Source: Flavobacterium suncheonense GH29-5 = DSM 17707 (GTDB lineage Bacteria > Bacteroidota > Bacteroidia > Flavobacteriales > Flavobacteriaceae). From it: DNA of 64,000 bases. The stretch is taken from assembly GCF_000430025.1 (NCBI RefSeq), contig NZ_AUCZ01000007.1, positions 62,001-126,000 on the forward strand, in the 5' to 3' direction. How positions within the stretch are numbered: position 1 is the first letter of the stretch; the number at the start of each line of letters is the position of its first letter. This document shows positions 7,345 to 15,468 of the stretch, in pieces. A program made the translations under genes and the position numbers. Below the pieces are notes generated by a model that saw nothing but the letters and a program-made list of their open reading frames with translations, made no database searches and was not told the DNA's origin.

Positions 7345-8523
7345 ATGAAACCAGATTTATTTCAAGCTCCTGATTACTACCTGTTAGACGATTTACTAAC
7401 AGAAGAACATAAATTAGTACGTGACGCTGCCCGTGCCTGGGTAAAGCGCGATGTATCTCCAATCATTGAAGAATACGCCCAAAAAGCGGAATTCCCAAAA
7501 CAACTGATTAAAGGTCTGGCGGAAATCGGTGGTTTTGGCCCTTATATCCCGGCGGAATATGGCGGTGCCGGTTTAGACCAGATCTCTTACGGATTGATCA
7601 TGCAGGAAATCGAGCGCGGGGATTCCGGAGTTCGTTCGACTTCTTCCGTTCAGTCTTCGCTGGTAATGTATCCGATTTGGAAATACGGAAACGAAGAACA
7701 ACGCATGAAATACCTGCCTAAATTAGCTACCGGAGAATGGATTGGCTGTTTCGGTTTGACCGAGCCGGATTACGGTTCCAACCCGGGTGGCATGGTAACG
7801 AATTTCAAAGATATGGGCGACCATTACTTATTAAACGGAGCCAAAATGTGGATTTCCAACGCACCTTTCGCGGATATCGCAGTGGTTTGGGCTAAAAACG
7901 AAGAAGGCCGCATTCACGGATTAATCGTGGAAAGAGGTATGGAAGGCTTCTCTACTCCGGAAACGCACAACAAATGGTCTTTGAGAGCTTCCGCTACCGG
8001 AGAGCTTATCTTCGATAATGTAAAAGTTCCGAAAGAAAACCTTTTACCGAACAAATCCGGCTTAGGTGCTCCGCTGGGCTGTTTGGATTCAGCGCGTTAC
8101 GGAATTGCCTGGGGTGCTATCGGTGCCGCTATGGACTGTTACGATACGGCTTTAAGATATTCCAAAGAACGTATCCAGTTCGACAAACCAATCGGTGCGA
8201 CGCAATTACAGCAAAAGAAATTGGCGGAAATGATTACTGAAATCACTAAAGCACAGTTATTAACCTGGAGATTAGGCGTTTTACGCAACGAAGGAAGAGC
8301 GACTTCTGCTCAGATTTCCATGGCGAAACGCAACAACGTGAACATGGCTATTGAAATTGCCCGTGAAGCAAGACAAATGTTAGGCGGAATGGGAATCACC
8401 GGTGAATACTCTATCATGCGACACATGATGAACTTAGAATCGGTGATTACTTACGAAGGAACTCACGATATCCACCTGTTAATCACCGGTATGGATGTGA
8501 CTGGTTTCTCGGCCTTCAAATAA
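7345..8523 (+). CDS. Acyl-CoA dehydrogenase, glutaryl-CoA dehydrogenase type
   Basis: 392 residues, full length. FAD-dependent oxidation of an acyl-CoA; the glutaryl-CoA branch also decarboxylates to crotonyl-CoA in lysine and tryptophan breakdown. Seen: N-terminal helical domain, the CoA/FAD strand CFGLTEPDYGSNPGGM, the Arg-rich segment YSKERIQFDKPIG, and TYEGTHDIHLLITG near the C-terminus carrying the catalytic Glu in the position used by the glutaryl and isovaleryl groups. ERGDSGVRSTSSVQSSLVMYP is characteristic of GCDH-like enzymes. It stands alone, ends in a hairpin terminator, and returns to normal GC after the AT-rich island. Substrate assigned by family resemblance only. Confidence 0.85.
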   Translation: MKPDLFQAPDYYLLDDLLTEEHKLVRDAARAWVKRDVSPIIEEYAQKAEFPKQLIKGLAEIGGFGPYIPAEYGGAGLDQISYGLIMQEIERGDSGVRSTSSVQSSLVMYPIWKYGNEEQRMKYLPKLATGEWIGCFGLTEPDYGSNPGGMVTNFKDMGDHYLLNGAKMWISNAPFADIAVVWAKNEEGRIHGLIVERGMEGFSTPETHNKWSLRASATGELIFDNVKVPKENLLPNKSGLGAPLGCLDSARYGIAWGAIGAAMDCYDTALRYSKERIQFDKPIGATQLQQKKLAEMITEITKAQLLTWRLGVLRNEGRATSAQISMAKRNNVNMAIEIAREARQMLGGMGITGEYSIMRHMMNLESVITYEGTHDIHLLITGMDVTGFSAFK

Positions 8524-8557
8524 GATTCCTTCTTAATTTTTGATAAAAATCAATGTT

Positions 8558-8587
8558 AAAAGCTTCTCTAAAACGGGAAGCTTTTTT
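8558..8587 (+). terminator. Terminator after the acyl-CoA dehydrogenase gene
   Basis: AAAGCTTC/GGAAGCTTT stem followed by six T, 35 nt after the stop codon. Confidence 0.7.
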
Positions 8588-8647
8588 AATTTTGTATAGC
8601 AAACACCAATGCAACCCATTTGTTTTTGCAATTAATACAAATGCCCC

Positions 8648-9433
8648 ATGAAAATTCAAACCATCAATCAGGCGGTTCAACCGTTAAAAGAACAACTGCT
8701 GAACCACGAGTTATACGCTCAGATTCAAAACCTTGACGATTTACACCACTTTCTGGAATATCACGTGTATGCCGTTTGGGATTTCATGTCCCTGCTGAAA
8801 GCTTTACAGATGAAACTCACCTGTACCACTGCGCCTTGGTTTGCCTCACCCAATCCGGAGATGCGCTATTTAATCAACGCCATTGTGCTGGCGGAAGAAT
8901 CGGATCTCAATGCAGACGGCAAAAGACAAAGCCATTTTGAGATGTATCTCGATGCCATGAAAGCCTGTGGTGCCAACACCCAGGAAATTGATGTTTTTCT
9001 GGAGAGCGTCATTGCGATGCAAAACATTTTTGTTTCCATCCGCATCAGCGATCTGAATCCGAAAATCAAAGACTTTCTGGACTTTACCTTCCGCGTGATT
9101 GAACAGGGAAAACCGCATGAAATTGCCGCGGCCTTTACTTTTGGACGGGAAGATTTGATTCCGGAGATGTTTACCGAAATTCTGAAAAACTTCAAAACCA
9201 ATTTCCCGCAAGCGGATTTATCCAAACTGATTTACTATTTCGAGCGCCACATCGAACTGGATGCCGACGACCACGGCCCGATGGCCCTGCAGATGATTAC
9301 CGAATTGTGCGGTGAAGACAGCCAAAAATGGAAAGAAGTGGAAGCGGTTTCCAAACAGGCTTTGGAGAAACGCATCGGTTTATGGGACGCCATCGAAGAA
9401 CAGATTAAAGAAAAGCATTTGGCTACTACATAA
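8648..9433 (+). CDS. DUF3050 domain protein (haem-oxygenase-like fold)
   Basis: 261 residues, nearly all one DUF3050 domain, an all-helical family related to haem-oxygenase/TenA-like folds. Recognisable segments: LNHELYAQI near residue 18, FLEYHVYAVWDFMSLLKALQ at 35-54, AEESDL, and the C-terminal YYFERHIELDADDHGPMAL. The conserved His and Asp/Glu residues in those segments could bind a metal, but no activity is established. Soluble, with no signal peptide. Separate transcription unit between two hairpin terminators. Confidence 0.8.
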   Translation: MKIQTINQAVQPLKEQLLNHELYAQIQNLDDLHHFLEYHVYAVWDFMSLLKALQMKLTCTTAPWFASPNPEMRYLINAIVLAEESDLNADGKRQSHFEMYLDAMKACGANTQEIDVFLESVIAMQNIFVSIRISDLNPKIKDFLDFTFRVIEQGKPHEIAAAFTFGREDLIPEMFTEILKNFKTNFPQADLSKLIYYFERHIELDADDHGPMALQMITELCGEDSQKWKEVEAVSKQALEKRIGLWDAIEEQIKEKHLATT

Positions 9434-9460
9434 AAAAATCCCGAGTGTATCGGGATTTTT
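9432..9460. terminator. Bidirectional terminator between convergent genes
   Basis: AAATCCCG/CGGGATTT hairpin with A-run before and T-run after, so it can stop both the DUF3050 gene (+) and the ferredoxin operon (-). Confidence 0.75.
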
Positions 9461-9465
9461 GTTTT

Positions 9466-9798
9466 TTATTGTTCCGGAGCAATTTCAAGCTCCAAGCCTT
9501 CTAAATCTTCGGTAATGGGAATCTGGCAGCCTAAACGCGAATTGTCTTTAACGTGATAAGCCTCCCAAAGCATCGCCTCTTCTTCCGGATTGCGCTCTAA
9601 CGAAACCACATCGTTGAGAATATAACACTGACAGGACGCACACATAGCCATACCGCCACAAATCCCGATGGTTCCTTCCTCTGCCAATTCGTAGGAGCGG
9701 ATAACTTCCATCACATTCATGTTCATGTCGGTGGGTGCCTGAACTTCGTGTCTTTGACCGTTGCGGTCGGTGATATATATGGTTACATCTTGACTCAT
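9466..9798 (-). CDS. [2Fe-2S] ferredoxin, adrenodoxin type
   Basis: 110 residues. Four cluster ligands in the adrenodoxin/ISC spacing: Cys47, Cys53, Cys56 and Cys91 (C-x5-C-x2-C-x34-C), with an extra Cys58. The loop GICGGMAMCASCQCY and the LGCQIP end are diagnostic. It carries single electrons in the cytoplasm. It lies 1 bp after the ferredoxin reductase gene, so reductase and carrier are cotranscribed as a redox pair. Two further Fe-S genes (NifU-like, Mrp) follow in the same direction upstream, which suggests a role in Fe-S assembly. Confidence 0.93.
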   Translation of the reverse strand: MSQDVTIYITDRNGQRHEVQAPTDMNMNVMEVIRSYELAEEGTIGICGGMAMCASCQCYILNDVVSLERNPEEEAMLWEAYHVKDNSRLGCQIPITEDLEGLELEIAPEQ

Positions 9799-9799
9799 C

Positions 9800-10858
9800 T
9801 TACTCTATAGCTTTTACGACAGCTTTTTCCGCTTCTTTTCGGCTTCCGTCGAAACCGTCTACACCGGAAACCGTGGTGTATTTCAACACGTATTTTTTAC
9901 CCGGATTCAATTTGTTGTATACCGATTGGCACATTAACGTCGCTTCGTGAAAACCACAAAGAATCAGTTTTAATTTGCCCGGATAGGTGTTCACATCGCC
10001 AATCGCATAAATGCCTTCGATATTGGTCTGATAGTCCAAGGCGTTGTTTACGACGATGGCGTTCTTCTCGATTTCCAAGCCCCAGTGTGCAATTGGGCCT
10101 AATTTTGGCGTTAACCCAAAGAGCGGAATAAAATAATCCGTTTCCACGTTCATGCGGGCGCCGTTTACTTCGATGTCTACCGATTCGATGCGTTCCGAAC
10201 CCTTAAAACCAATGACTTCACCCGGCGTGATGAGTCTGATTTTCCCGGCATGTTTCAGTTCCTGTACTTTTTCCACGGAGTCCAAAGCGCCGCGGAATTC
10301 GTTTCTGCGGTGTACCAAAGTTACCTCGGAAGCCACATTGGAAAGGAAAATACTCCAGTCCAGCGCCGAATCACCACCTCCGGAAATTACTACGCGTTTG
10401 CCACGGTATTTTTCGGGATCTTTTACAAAATATTCCACACCTCTATCTTCCAGTTCGTAGAATTCCAAATCTTTCAGAATGGGTTTTCGGGGTTCGAAAC
10501 TTCCCAAACCGCCGGCAATGGCTACTGCTTTGGCTTTATGTTCCGTTCCTTTGTTGGTGGTTACGATGAAGGTGCCGTCGTCCAGTTTTTGGATTTTTTC
10601 GGCTACTTCGCCTAAGGTAAACCCCGGCTGGAACTGTTTGATTTGTTCCATTAAGTTGTTGACCAAGTCACCGGCCAAAACCGAAGGAAACCCCGGAATA
10701 TCGAAGATGGGTTTTTTAGGGTACAATTCGGTTAACTGTCCGCCCGGTTGCGGCAGCCCGTCGATGATATGGCATTTTAATTTTAAAAGCCCGGCTTCAA
10801 AAACGGCAAAAAGCCCCGTAGGACCAGCACCGATGATGAGTATATCTGTTTCAATCAT
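9800..10858 (-). CDS. Ferredoxin/flavodoxin--NADP+ reductase, thioredoxin-reductase-like
   Basis: 352 residues. FAD site GAGPTGLFAVFEAGLL at residues 10-25, NADPH site VVISGGGDSALDWSIFL at about 151-167, and the second FAD motif IYAIGDVNTYPGKLKLILCGFHEA near the C-terminus. The redox-active CxxC of true thioredoxin reductases is absent, which marks the YumC/FNR group. It moves electrons between NADPH and the ferredoxin encoded immediately downstream (1 bp gap). Confidence 0.92.
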   Translation of the reverse strand: MIETDILIIGAGPTGLFAVFEAGLLKLKCHIIDGLPQPGGQLTELYPKKPIFDIPGFPSVLAGDLVNNLMEQIKQFQPGFTLGEVAEKIQKLDDGTFIVTTNKGTEHKAKAVAIAGGLGSFEPRKPILKDLEFYELEDRGVEYFVKDPEKYRGKRVVISGGGDSALDWSIFLSNVASEVTLVHRRNEFRGALDSVEKVQELKHAGKIRLITPGEVIGFKGSERIESVDIEVNGARMNVETDYFIPLFGLTPKLGPIAHWGLEIEKNAIVVNNALDYQTNIEGIYAIGDVNTYPGKLKLILCGFHEATLMCQSVYNKLNPGKKYVLKYTTVSGVDGFDGSRKEAEKAVVKAIE

Positions 10859-10895
10859 TTTTTTAAAGTTACTGACTAACTATGTTATTGAATGA

Positions 10896-10903
10896 CAAAG
10901 TTA
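10896..10903 (-). promoter_or_regulatory. -7 box (TAACTTTG) of the reductase-ferredoxin operon
   Basis: Perfect TAnnTTTG match on the minus strand, 37 nt before the reductase ATG. Confidence 0.55.
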
Positions 10904-11033
10904 GTTCATTATAAAACTACCAAACATGATTAATGTCAGGTTTGCGTGAGATTTGAAATTAAAAGGAGGACAGCCAGTGACTGTCAGGTATTTTCTTCCT
11001 TCAACAAATCACCATGCTCTATCATGTTTTATA

Positions 11034-11273
11034 CTACGCTACGTTTACCACGGTTTCGATTTGTGGCGCATACTTTTTAATGGTGGTTTCCACTCCTGCT
11101 TTCAAGGTCATCTGGTTGATTTTGCACGAGGTACAAGCCCCTTCCAAACGCACTTTCACGTGTTTATCGTCTTCAATATCGACCAAGGTGATGTCGCCTC
11201 CGTCGGAATTTAAAAACGGACGGATTTCCTCCAGCGCTTTTTCTATGGTTGATTTTAATTCTTGTGTATTCAT
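11034..11273 (-). CDS. NifU-like Fe-S scaffold/carrier protein
   Basis: 79 residues, a free-standing NifU C-terminal (Nfu) domain. It carries RPFLNSDGGDITLVDI and the cluster-binding GACTSC (Cys47-x2-Cys50). Nfu proteins hold a [4Fe-4S] cluster at a dimer interface and pass it to target enzymes. It lies downstream of the Mrp gene (80 bp) on the same strand, and both are Fe-S cluster carriers, so shared expression is likely. Confidence 0.93.
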   Translation of the reverse strand: MNTQELKSTIEKALEEIRPFLNSDGGDITLVDIEDDKHVKVRLEGACTSCKINQMTLKAGVETTIKKYAPQIETVVNVA

Positions 11274-11280
11274 AATCTTA

Positions 11281-11312
11281 TTTAAAGATTGAAAAATTTA
11301 AAGATTGAAAAA
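11281..11312. repeat. Tandem 16-bp repeat between the Mrp and NifU genes
   Basis: TTTAAAGATTGAAAAA occurs twice in a row (11281-11296 and 11297-11312). A related inverted version (CAAATCTTCAAATTTCAAT) follows at about 11332-11350, so the RNA could fold. Function unknown. Confidence 0.55.
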
Positions 11313-11353
11313 ATTAGGTATTCCGCCATTTCAAATCTTCAAATTTCAATTAA

Positions 11354-12484
11354 CTAATTCCTTTTTACCGCTGAACAGCCTGCCATAGTGGTTATTTTAA
11401 TCGCTTCGGTAGGCGGAAGGTTGTCGTTGCGGCGAATGGTTTCTTCCACTACGTTTCTTGCTAAAGCTTCGAAAGCGGCCTGTACCGGTGTTGCGGTTTG
11501 CATGGCTGCCGGACGACCATAATCCCCTGCTTCGCGGATGCTTTGTACGATAGGCACTTCACCTAAAAACGGCACGTTTAAGTCTTCTGCAAGGTTTTTG
11601 GCACCTTCTTTTCCGAAGATGTAATATTTGTTATTTGGCAATTCTTCCGGTGTGAAGTAGGCCATATTTTCGATAATCCCCAAAACCGGCACGTTGATGC
11701 TTTCGTTCTGGAACATCGCTACGCCTTTTTTGGCATCGGCTAAGGCTACGGCCTGCGGGGTACTCACGACAACCGCTCCGGTAATCGGCAACGATTGCAT
11801 GATGGACAAGTGAATGTCTCCGGTTCCCGGTGGCAAGTCTAACAACATGAAATCCAGTTCACCCCAATCGGCATCGAAAATCATTTGGTTTAAGGCTTTA
11901 GCTGCCATGGGGCCTCTCCAGATTACCGCCTGATCCGGGCTGGTGAAGAATCCGATAGACAAAATTTCCACGCCATAACCGGTAATCGGCTTCATTTTGG
12001 ATTTTCCGTCTACCTCAACCGAGATCGGTTTCGCGCCTTCCACGTCGAACATAATCGGCATGGACGGCCCATAAATATCGGCATCCAAAACCCCGACTTT
12101 AAAGCCCATGTTGGCTAAGGTTACGGCTAAATTTGCGGTGATAGTCGATTTCCCCACACCACCTTTTCCAGAAGAAACGGCAATAATATTGCTGATGCCC
12201 GGAATGGCTTTCCCTTTGATTTGCGGTTTTTCCGGCGCTTCCACCTTGATGTTCACTTTTACTTTGGCTTTATCGTAGATTTTTTCGTGGATAACTTTCA
12301 TGATGTCTACCTCGGCGCGTTTTTTAATGTGCATCGCTGGGGTGGTTAACAACAAATCTACTACTACCTCGTCGCCGAAAGTCATGACGTTTTGCACGGC
12401 ACCGCTTTCGACCATATTTTTTCCTTCTCCGGCTATGGAAATGGTTTCCAACGCGCTAAGAATTTCTTTTCTGTCTAATTTCAT
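11354..12484 (-). CDS. Mrp/NBP35-family Fe-S cluster carrier ATPase
   Basis: 376 residues. N-terminal MIP18/DUF59 domain (residues 1-80), then a P-loop NTPase with the deviant Walker A GKGGVGKST at 106-114 and LLDLPPGTGD. This is the ApbC/Mrp architecture that loads [4Fe-4S] clusters onto apoproteins. The CxxC pair that most ApbC proteins carry after the NMAYF strand is missing here (the segment reads TPEELPNNKYYIFG); only one Cys (MAGCSAVKRN) sits at the extreme C-terminus. Similar Cys-less versions occur in other Bacteroidota as far as I recall. Upstream of the NifU-like gene. Confidence 0.92.
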   Translation of the reverse strand: MKLDRKEILSALETISIAGEGKNMVESGAVQNVMTFGDEVVVDLLLTTPAMHIKKRAEVDIMKVIHEKIYDKAKVKVNIKVEAPEKPQIKGKAIPGISNIIAVSSGKGGVGKSTITANLAVTLANMGFKVGVLDADIYGPSMPIMFDVEGAKPISVEVDGKSKMKPITGYGVEILSIGFFTSPDQAVIWRGPMAAKALNQMIFDADWGELDFMLLDLPPGTGDIHLSIMQSLPITGAVVVSTPQAVALADAKKGVAMFQNESINVPVLGIIENMAYFTPEELPNNKYYIFGKEGAKNLAEDLNVPFLGEVPIVQSIREAGDYGRPAAMQTATPVQAAFEALARNVVEETIRRNDNLPPTEAIKITTMAGCSAVKRN

Positions 12485-12545
12485 GGTATTGTGAATGCTT
12501 TAAATCTTTCGGAATCAATTCTTTATTAAGACTGATTCTCGATTG

Positions 12546-12553
12546 CAAAGATA
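12546..12553 (-). promoter_or_regulatory. -7 box (TATCTTTG) of the Mrp gene
   Basis: Perfect consensus on the minus strand, 61 nt before the ATG. Confidence 0.55.
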
Positions 12554-12610
12554 ACCTGAAAAGTTTAATCCCGGTACCGGAAATCGTAAAAGTTTTGTGA
12601 AAAAATCCGT

Positions 12611-12943
12611 TTAAAATTGAATTTCAGGTGTCCAGAAATGTTTTTCAAAATCCACAATCTGATTGTTTTTCACCTTAATGCCTTCGCTTTCCAGCAACTG
12701 CTGCATAAGATTGGTGCCGTCAAAATGGTGCTTTCCGGTTAAAACACCGTTGCGGTTTACTACGCGATGGGCCGGAATGTCGTCTTGTAAATGAGATGCG
12801 TTCATCGCCCAACCCACCATTCTGGCGGAACGGGCAGCTCCTAATGCTTTGGCGATTGCACCATACGAGGTTACTTTTCCGTACGGAATCTGTCGGGCGA
12901 CGACATAAACGCGTTCGAAGAAATTATCAGTATCGGCGGCCAT
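12611..12943 (-). CDS. Alkyltransferase-like protein (MGMT fold, active-site Cys replaced by Ala)
   Basis: 110 residues. The DNA-binding domain of O6-alkylguanine-DNA alkyltransferase is clear (IPYGKVTSYGAIAKALG, then RMVGWAMNAS with the Arg finger). The reactive PCHR motif reads PAHR at residues 57-60, so it cannot accept alkyl groups. Such ATL proteins bind O6-alkylguanine and hand the lesion to nucleotide-excision repair. It lies 1 bp after the LysE-type gene on the same strand, with which it probably shares a transcript. Confidence 0.88.
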   Translation of the reverse strand: MAADTDNFFERVYVVARQIPYGKVTSYGAIAKALGAARSARMVGWAMNASHLQDDIPAHRVVNRNGVLTGKHHFDGTNLMQQLLESEGIKVKNNQIVDFEKHFWTPEIQF

Positions 12944-12944
12944 A

Positions 12945-13577
12945 TCAGCTCTTTAAAATCTTTATCAAGGTAACCACGGAAATGATTCCGGTAACAGTTC
13001 CGATGATGTAATTGCCGTTTTTCATCAGAAAAGAAGGTTCTGTGGTTTCTCTCTTTTTAAAAAACAAAATATAGAGGTAAAACATTAAAAAAGAACCTAC
13101 TACCGTTCCCAAAACAAACAGCCAGATGTACGATTGGTTAAAGAAAAACCATCCTTTCCGGGAAAACCAGACACTCAGAAACACATAGTACGGAATCGGC
13201 AATAAATTCAGAAAAGACAGCAGCATTCCGAGAAAAAAACGACTGGTTTTGCTCTTTATTTTGAGTTCTTCCGCCTGCGTCTTTTTTTTCTTTTTACCGG
13301 CCCAGAAGAAATATCCGGTGAGTCCGATAAAAATAAACAATCCGACTTCCTGAAGCAAAATGACCACATCGGGGTTTCTGTCGATAAATTTGGCAAATAA
13401 AACCGCCACATACGTCTGAAACAAAACGGTGACACTCGCGCCCAGGGCAAAAATCAAGGCCCGGTTACGACCGTCGACGGCGCTTACTTTTGCCGCGGTC
13501 ATATTTAATAAACCCGGCGGCGCCACTCCGATGGAAGCGGCCGTAAACCCTAATATGAGCGGCAAAAAGTAGTTCAT
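12945..13577 (-). CDS. LysE-family amino-acid/metabolite exporter
   Basis: 210 residues with about six hydrophobic helices. The N-terminal segment LILGFTAASIGVAPPGLLNM carries the GxxPGP-like loop of LysE/RhtB transporters (here APPG). The middle loop is very basic (AGKKKKKTQ), as expected for a cytoplasmic loop between helices 3 and 4. The substrate cannot be told. It is packed between trmB (0 bp gap) and the ATL gene (1 bp gap), so trmB-lysE-atl form one transcription unit. Confidence 0.85.
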   Translation of the reverse strand: MNYFLPLILGFTAASIGVAPPGLLNMTAAKVSAVDGRNRALIFALGASVTVLFQTYVAVLFAKFIDRNPDVVILLQEVGLFIFIGLTGYFFWAGKKKKKTQAEELKIKSKTSRFFLGMLLSFLNLLPIPYYVFLSVWFSRKGWFFFNQSYIWLFVLGTVVGSFLMFYLYILFFKKRETTEPSFLMKNGNYIIGTVTGIISVVTLIKILKS

Positions 13578-14252
13578 CTATCTGATTTTAAACTGGATGT
13601 AGGTAATTGGTTTGTTCTGTTCCAGATACTGGCTTTCGTAAAACGTCTGAATGGCGGTTACCTCTTCCGGAGCGCCTTCGTTTCGGTACACGTTATGGTT
13701 GGCGTAAATCACTTCGTGTCCCTGTCCGTGCAACAAACCTAAGGTGTACCCGTGCATGAATTCGCTGTCGGTTTTCAGGTTCATCAGTCCACCGTGTTTC
13801 AGAATTTTTTTGTAGCGCTGTAAAAACTCCGAGTTGGTCAGTCGGTGTTTGGTGCGTTTGTATTTGATTTGCGGATCGGGGAAGGTAATCCAGATTTCAG
13901 ACACTTCGCCTTCGGCAAAACAGTTTTCAATCAGTTCGATTTGCGTGCGTAAAAAGGCTACGTTATGCATACCGCCTTCTACCGCGGTCTTGGCGCCTCT
14001 CCAAAAGCGCGCGCCTTTGATATCAATCCCGATAAAATTTTTCTCCGGATAGCGTTCTGCCAATCCGACCGAATATTCGCCTTTCCCGCAACCCAACTCC
14101 AGAACCAAAGGATGGTTGTTTTTAAATACTTCTTTATTCCACTTGCCTTTCAACGGAAATTCACCATTAATCAGTTCTTCGCGCGTTGGCTGAAACACGT
14201 TATTAAAGGTAGCATTTTCGTTGAATCGTTTTAATTTATTTTTACTTCCCAC
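13578..14252 (-). CDS. trmB: tRNA (guanine(46)-N7)-methyltransferase
   Basis: 224 residues. SAM-binding LELGCGKGEYSVGLAERYPEK followed by FIGIDIKGARFWRGAK, and the family motif ISEIWITFPDPQIKYKRTKHRLT with the PDPQxK(x)RHxKRR-like substrate region. It makes m7G46 in the variable loop of tRNAs. First gene of the trmB-lysE-atl unit. Confidence 0.96.
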   Translation of the reverse strand: MGSKNKLKRFNENATFNNVFQPTREELINGEFPLKGKWNKEVFKNNHPLVLELGCGKGEYSVGLAERYPEKNFIGIDIKGARFWRGAKTAVEGGMHNVAFLRTQIELIENCFAEGEVSEIWITFPDPQIKYKRTKHRLTNSEFLQRYKKILKHGGLMNLKTDSEFMHGYTLGLLHGQGHEVIYANHNVYRNEGAPEEVTAIQTFYESQYLEQNKPITYIQFKIR

Positions 14253-14272
14253 AGCTTAATTTGAATTTTTGG

Positions 14273-14280
14273 CAAAATTA
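14273..14280 (-). promoter_or_regulatory. -7 box (TAATTTTG) of the trmB operon
   Basis: Perfect TAnnTTTG on the minus strand, 20 nt before the trmB start. Confidence 0.55.
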
Positions 14281-14406
14281 AGGAATAATATACCAATAAA
14301 AATAGCGTTACTTTGCAGTAATTATTTCGCTCTAAAGATATAAATTTAATCGAAATTCATTGGTTTTGAAATAGTTACCGTAATTTATAGCTGTTTACCT
14401 GAAAAA

Positions 14407-15465
14407 ATGTCTAAAAAAAGAATTCTGGTCACCCCGTTAAATTGGGGTTTAGGACATGCCACCCGATGCATCCCAATCCTTGAAGCGTTGGAAAAAAACA
14501 GCTTCGAACCGGTTATCGCCTCAGACGGCAACGCCTTGGCCTTACTGAAAAAAGAATTCCCGCATTTACAGGCGTTGGAACTTCCTTCTTACAATATTGA
14601 ATACGCCCAAAACGGTGAAAATTTCAAATGGAAACTTTTCAGACAACTCCCAAAACTGATTACAGCGGTTCGAGCAGAACGCAAAATTGTCCGAAAATGG
14701 GTAACCGAACTGCAACTTGACGGCATTATTTCCGATAACCGACTGGGCATTCATTCCGCAAAGGTTCCGTCGGTTTTCATCACCCATCAACTAAATGTTT
14801 TAACAGGAAACACGTCTTGGCTGTCCACCAAAATGCATCATTATTTCATCAAAAAATTTGCGGAATGCTGGGTGCCTGACAACGCCAAAAAACCAAATCT
14901 TTCCGGAAAACTCGGCCATTTAAAAGACAACAGTACATTAAACATAAAACACCTTGGCCCGTTAAGCCGTTTCCGGAAAAAACCAACGGAAAAAATTTAT
15001 GACCTAATGGTTGTACTTTCAGGCCCGGAACCACAACGTACCCTTCTGGAAACCAAACTGAAAGACGAACTGCAGCATTACGACGGCAGTATTATTTTTA
15101 TCCGCGGTGTGGTGGAACCCGAACAGCAAATTACCCGGGAAGGGAAGCTGACGTATTACAATTTTATGACTTCTGACCAACTCGAATGGACCTTCAACCA
15201 AAGTAAAATGGTGGTAAGCCGCTCCGGTTATACGACGATTATGGATTTGGCGAAACTCGGCAAAAAAGCCTTTTTCATTCCGACGCCGGGACAATACGAA
15301 CAGGAATATCTGGCGAAAAAATTAAAGAAAAAAGGACTGGTGCCGTACTGCAAACAAGACGATTTCAGAGTAGAACGCCTATTGGAAGTGGATTTGTACA
15401 AAGGCTTAAAAGAGACCGGCAAAAACGAAACGGACTGGAACCAACTTTTTACGGTTTTTACATAA
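14407..15465 (+). CDS. MurG-like glycosyltransferase (GT-B fold, GT28-type C-terminus)
   Basis: 352 residues. It begins KRILVTPLNWGLGHATRCIPIL, the nucleotide-sugar GT-B start also seen in MurG and monogalactosyldiacylglycerol synthases. The C-terminal half has VVSRSGYTTIMDLAKLGKKAFFIPTPGQYEQEYLA, the donor-binding region of the GT28 family. Soluble or peripheral, with no signal peptide. Its acceptor is unknown; an envelope glycan or lipid is likely by family. It is convergent with the histidine kinase gene, 3 bp between stops, with no room for a separate terminator. Confidence 0.85.
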   Translation: MSKKRILVTPLNWGLGHATRCIPILEALEKNSFEPVIASDGNALALLKKEFPHLQALELPSYNIEYAQNGENFKWKLFRQLPKLITAVRAERKIVRKWVTELQLDGIISDNRLGIHSAKVPSVFITHQLNVLTGNTSWLSTKMHHYFIKKFAECWVPDNAKKPNLSGKLGHLKDNSTLNIKHLGPLSRFRKKPTEKIYDLMVVLSGPEPQRTLLETKLKDELQHYDGSIIFIRGVVEPEQQITREGKLTYYNFMTSDQLEWTFNQSKMVVSRSGYTTIMDLAKLGKKAFFIPTPGQYEQEYLAKKLKKKGLVPYCKQDDFRVERLLEVDLYKGLKETGKNETDWNQLFTVFT

Positions 15466-15468
15466 TAT

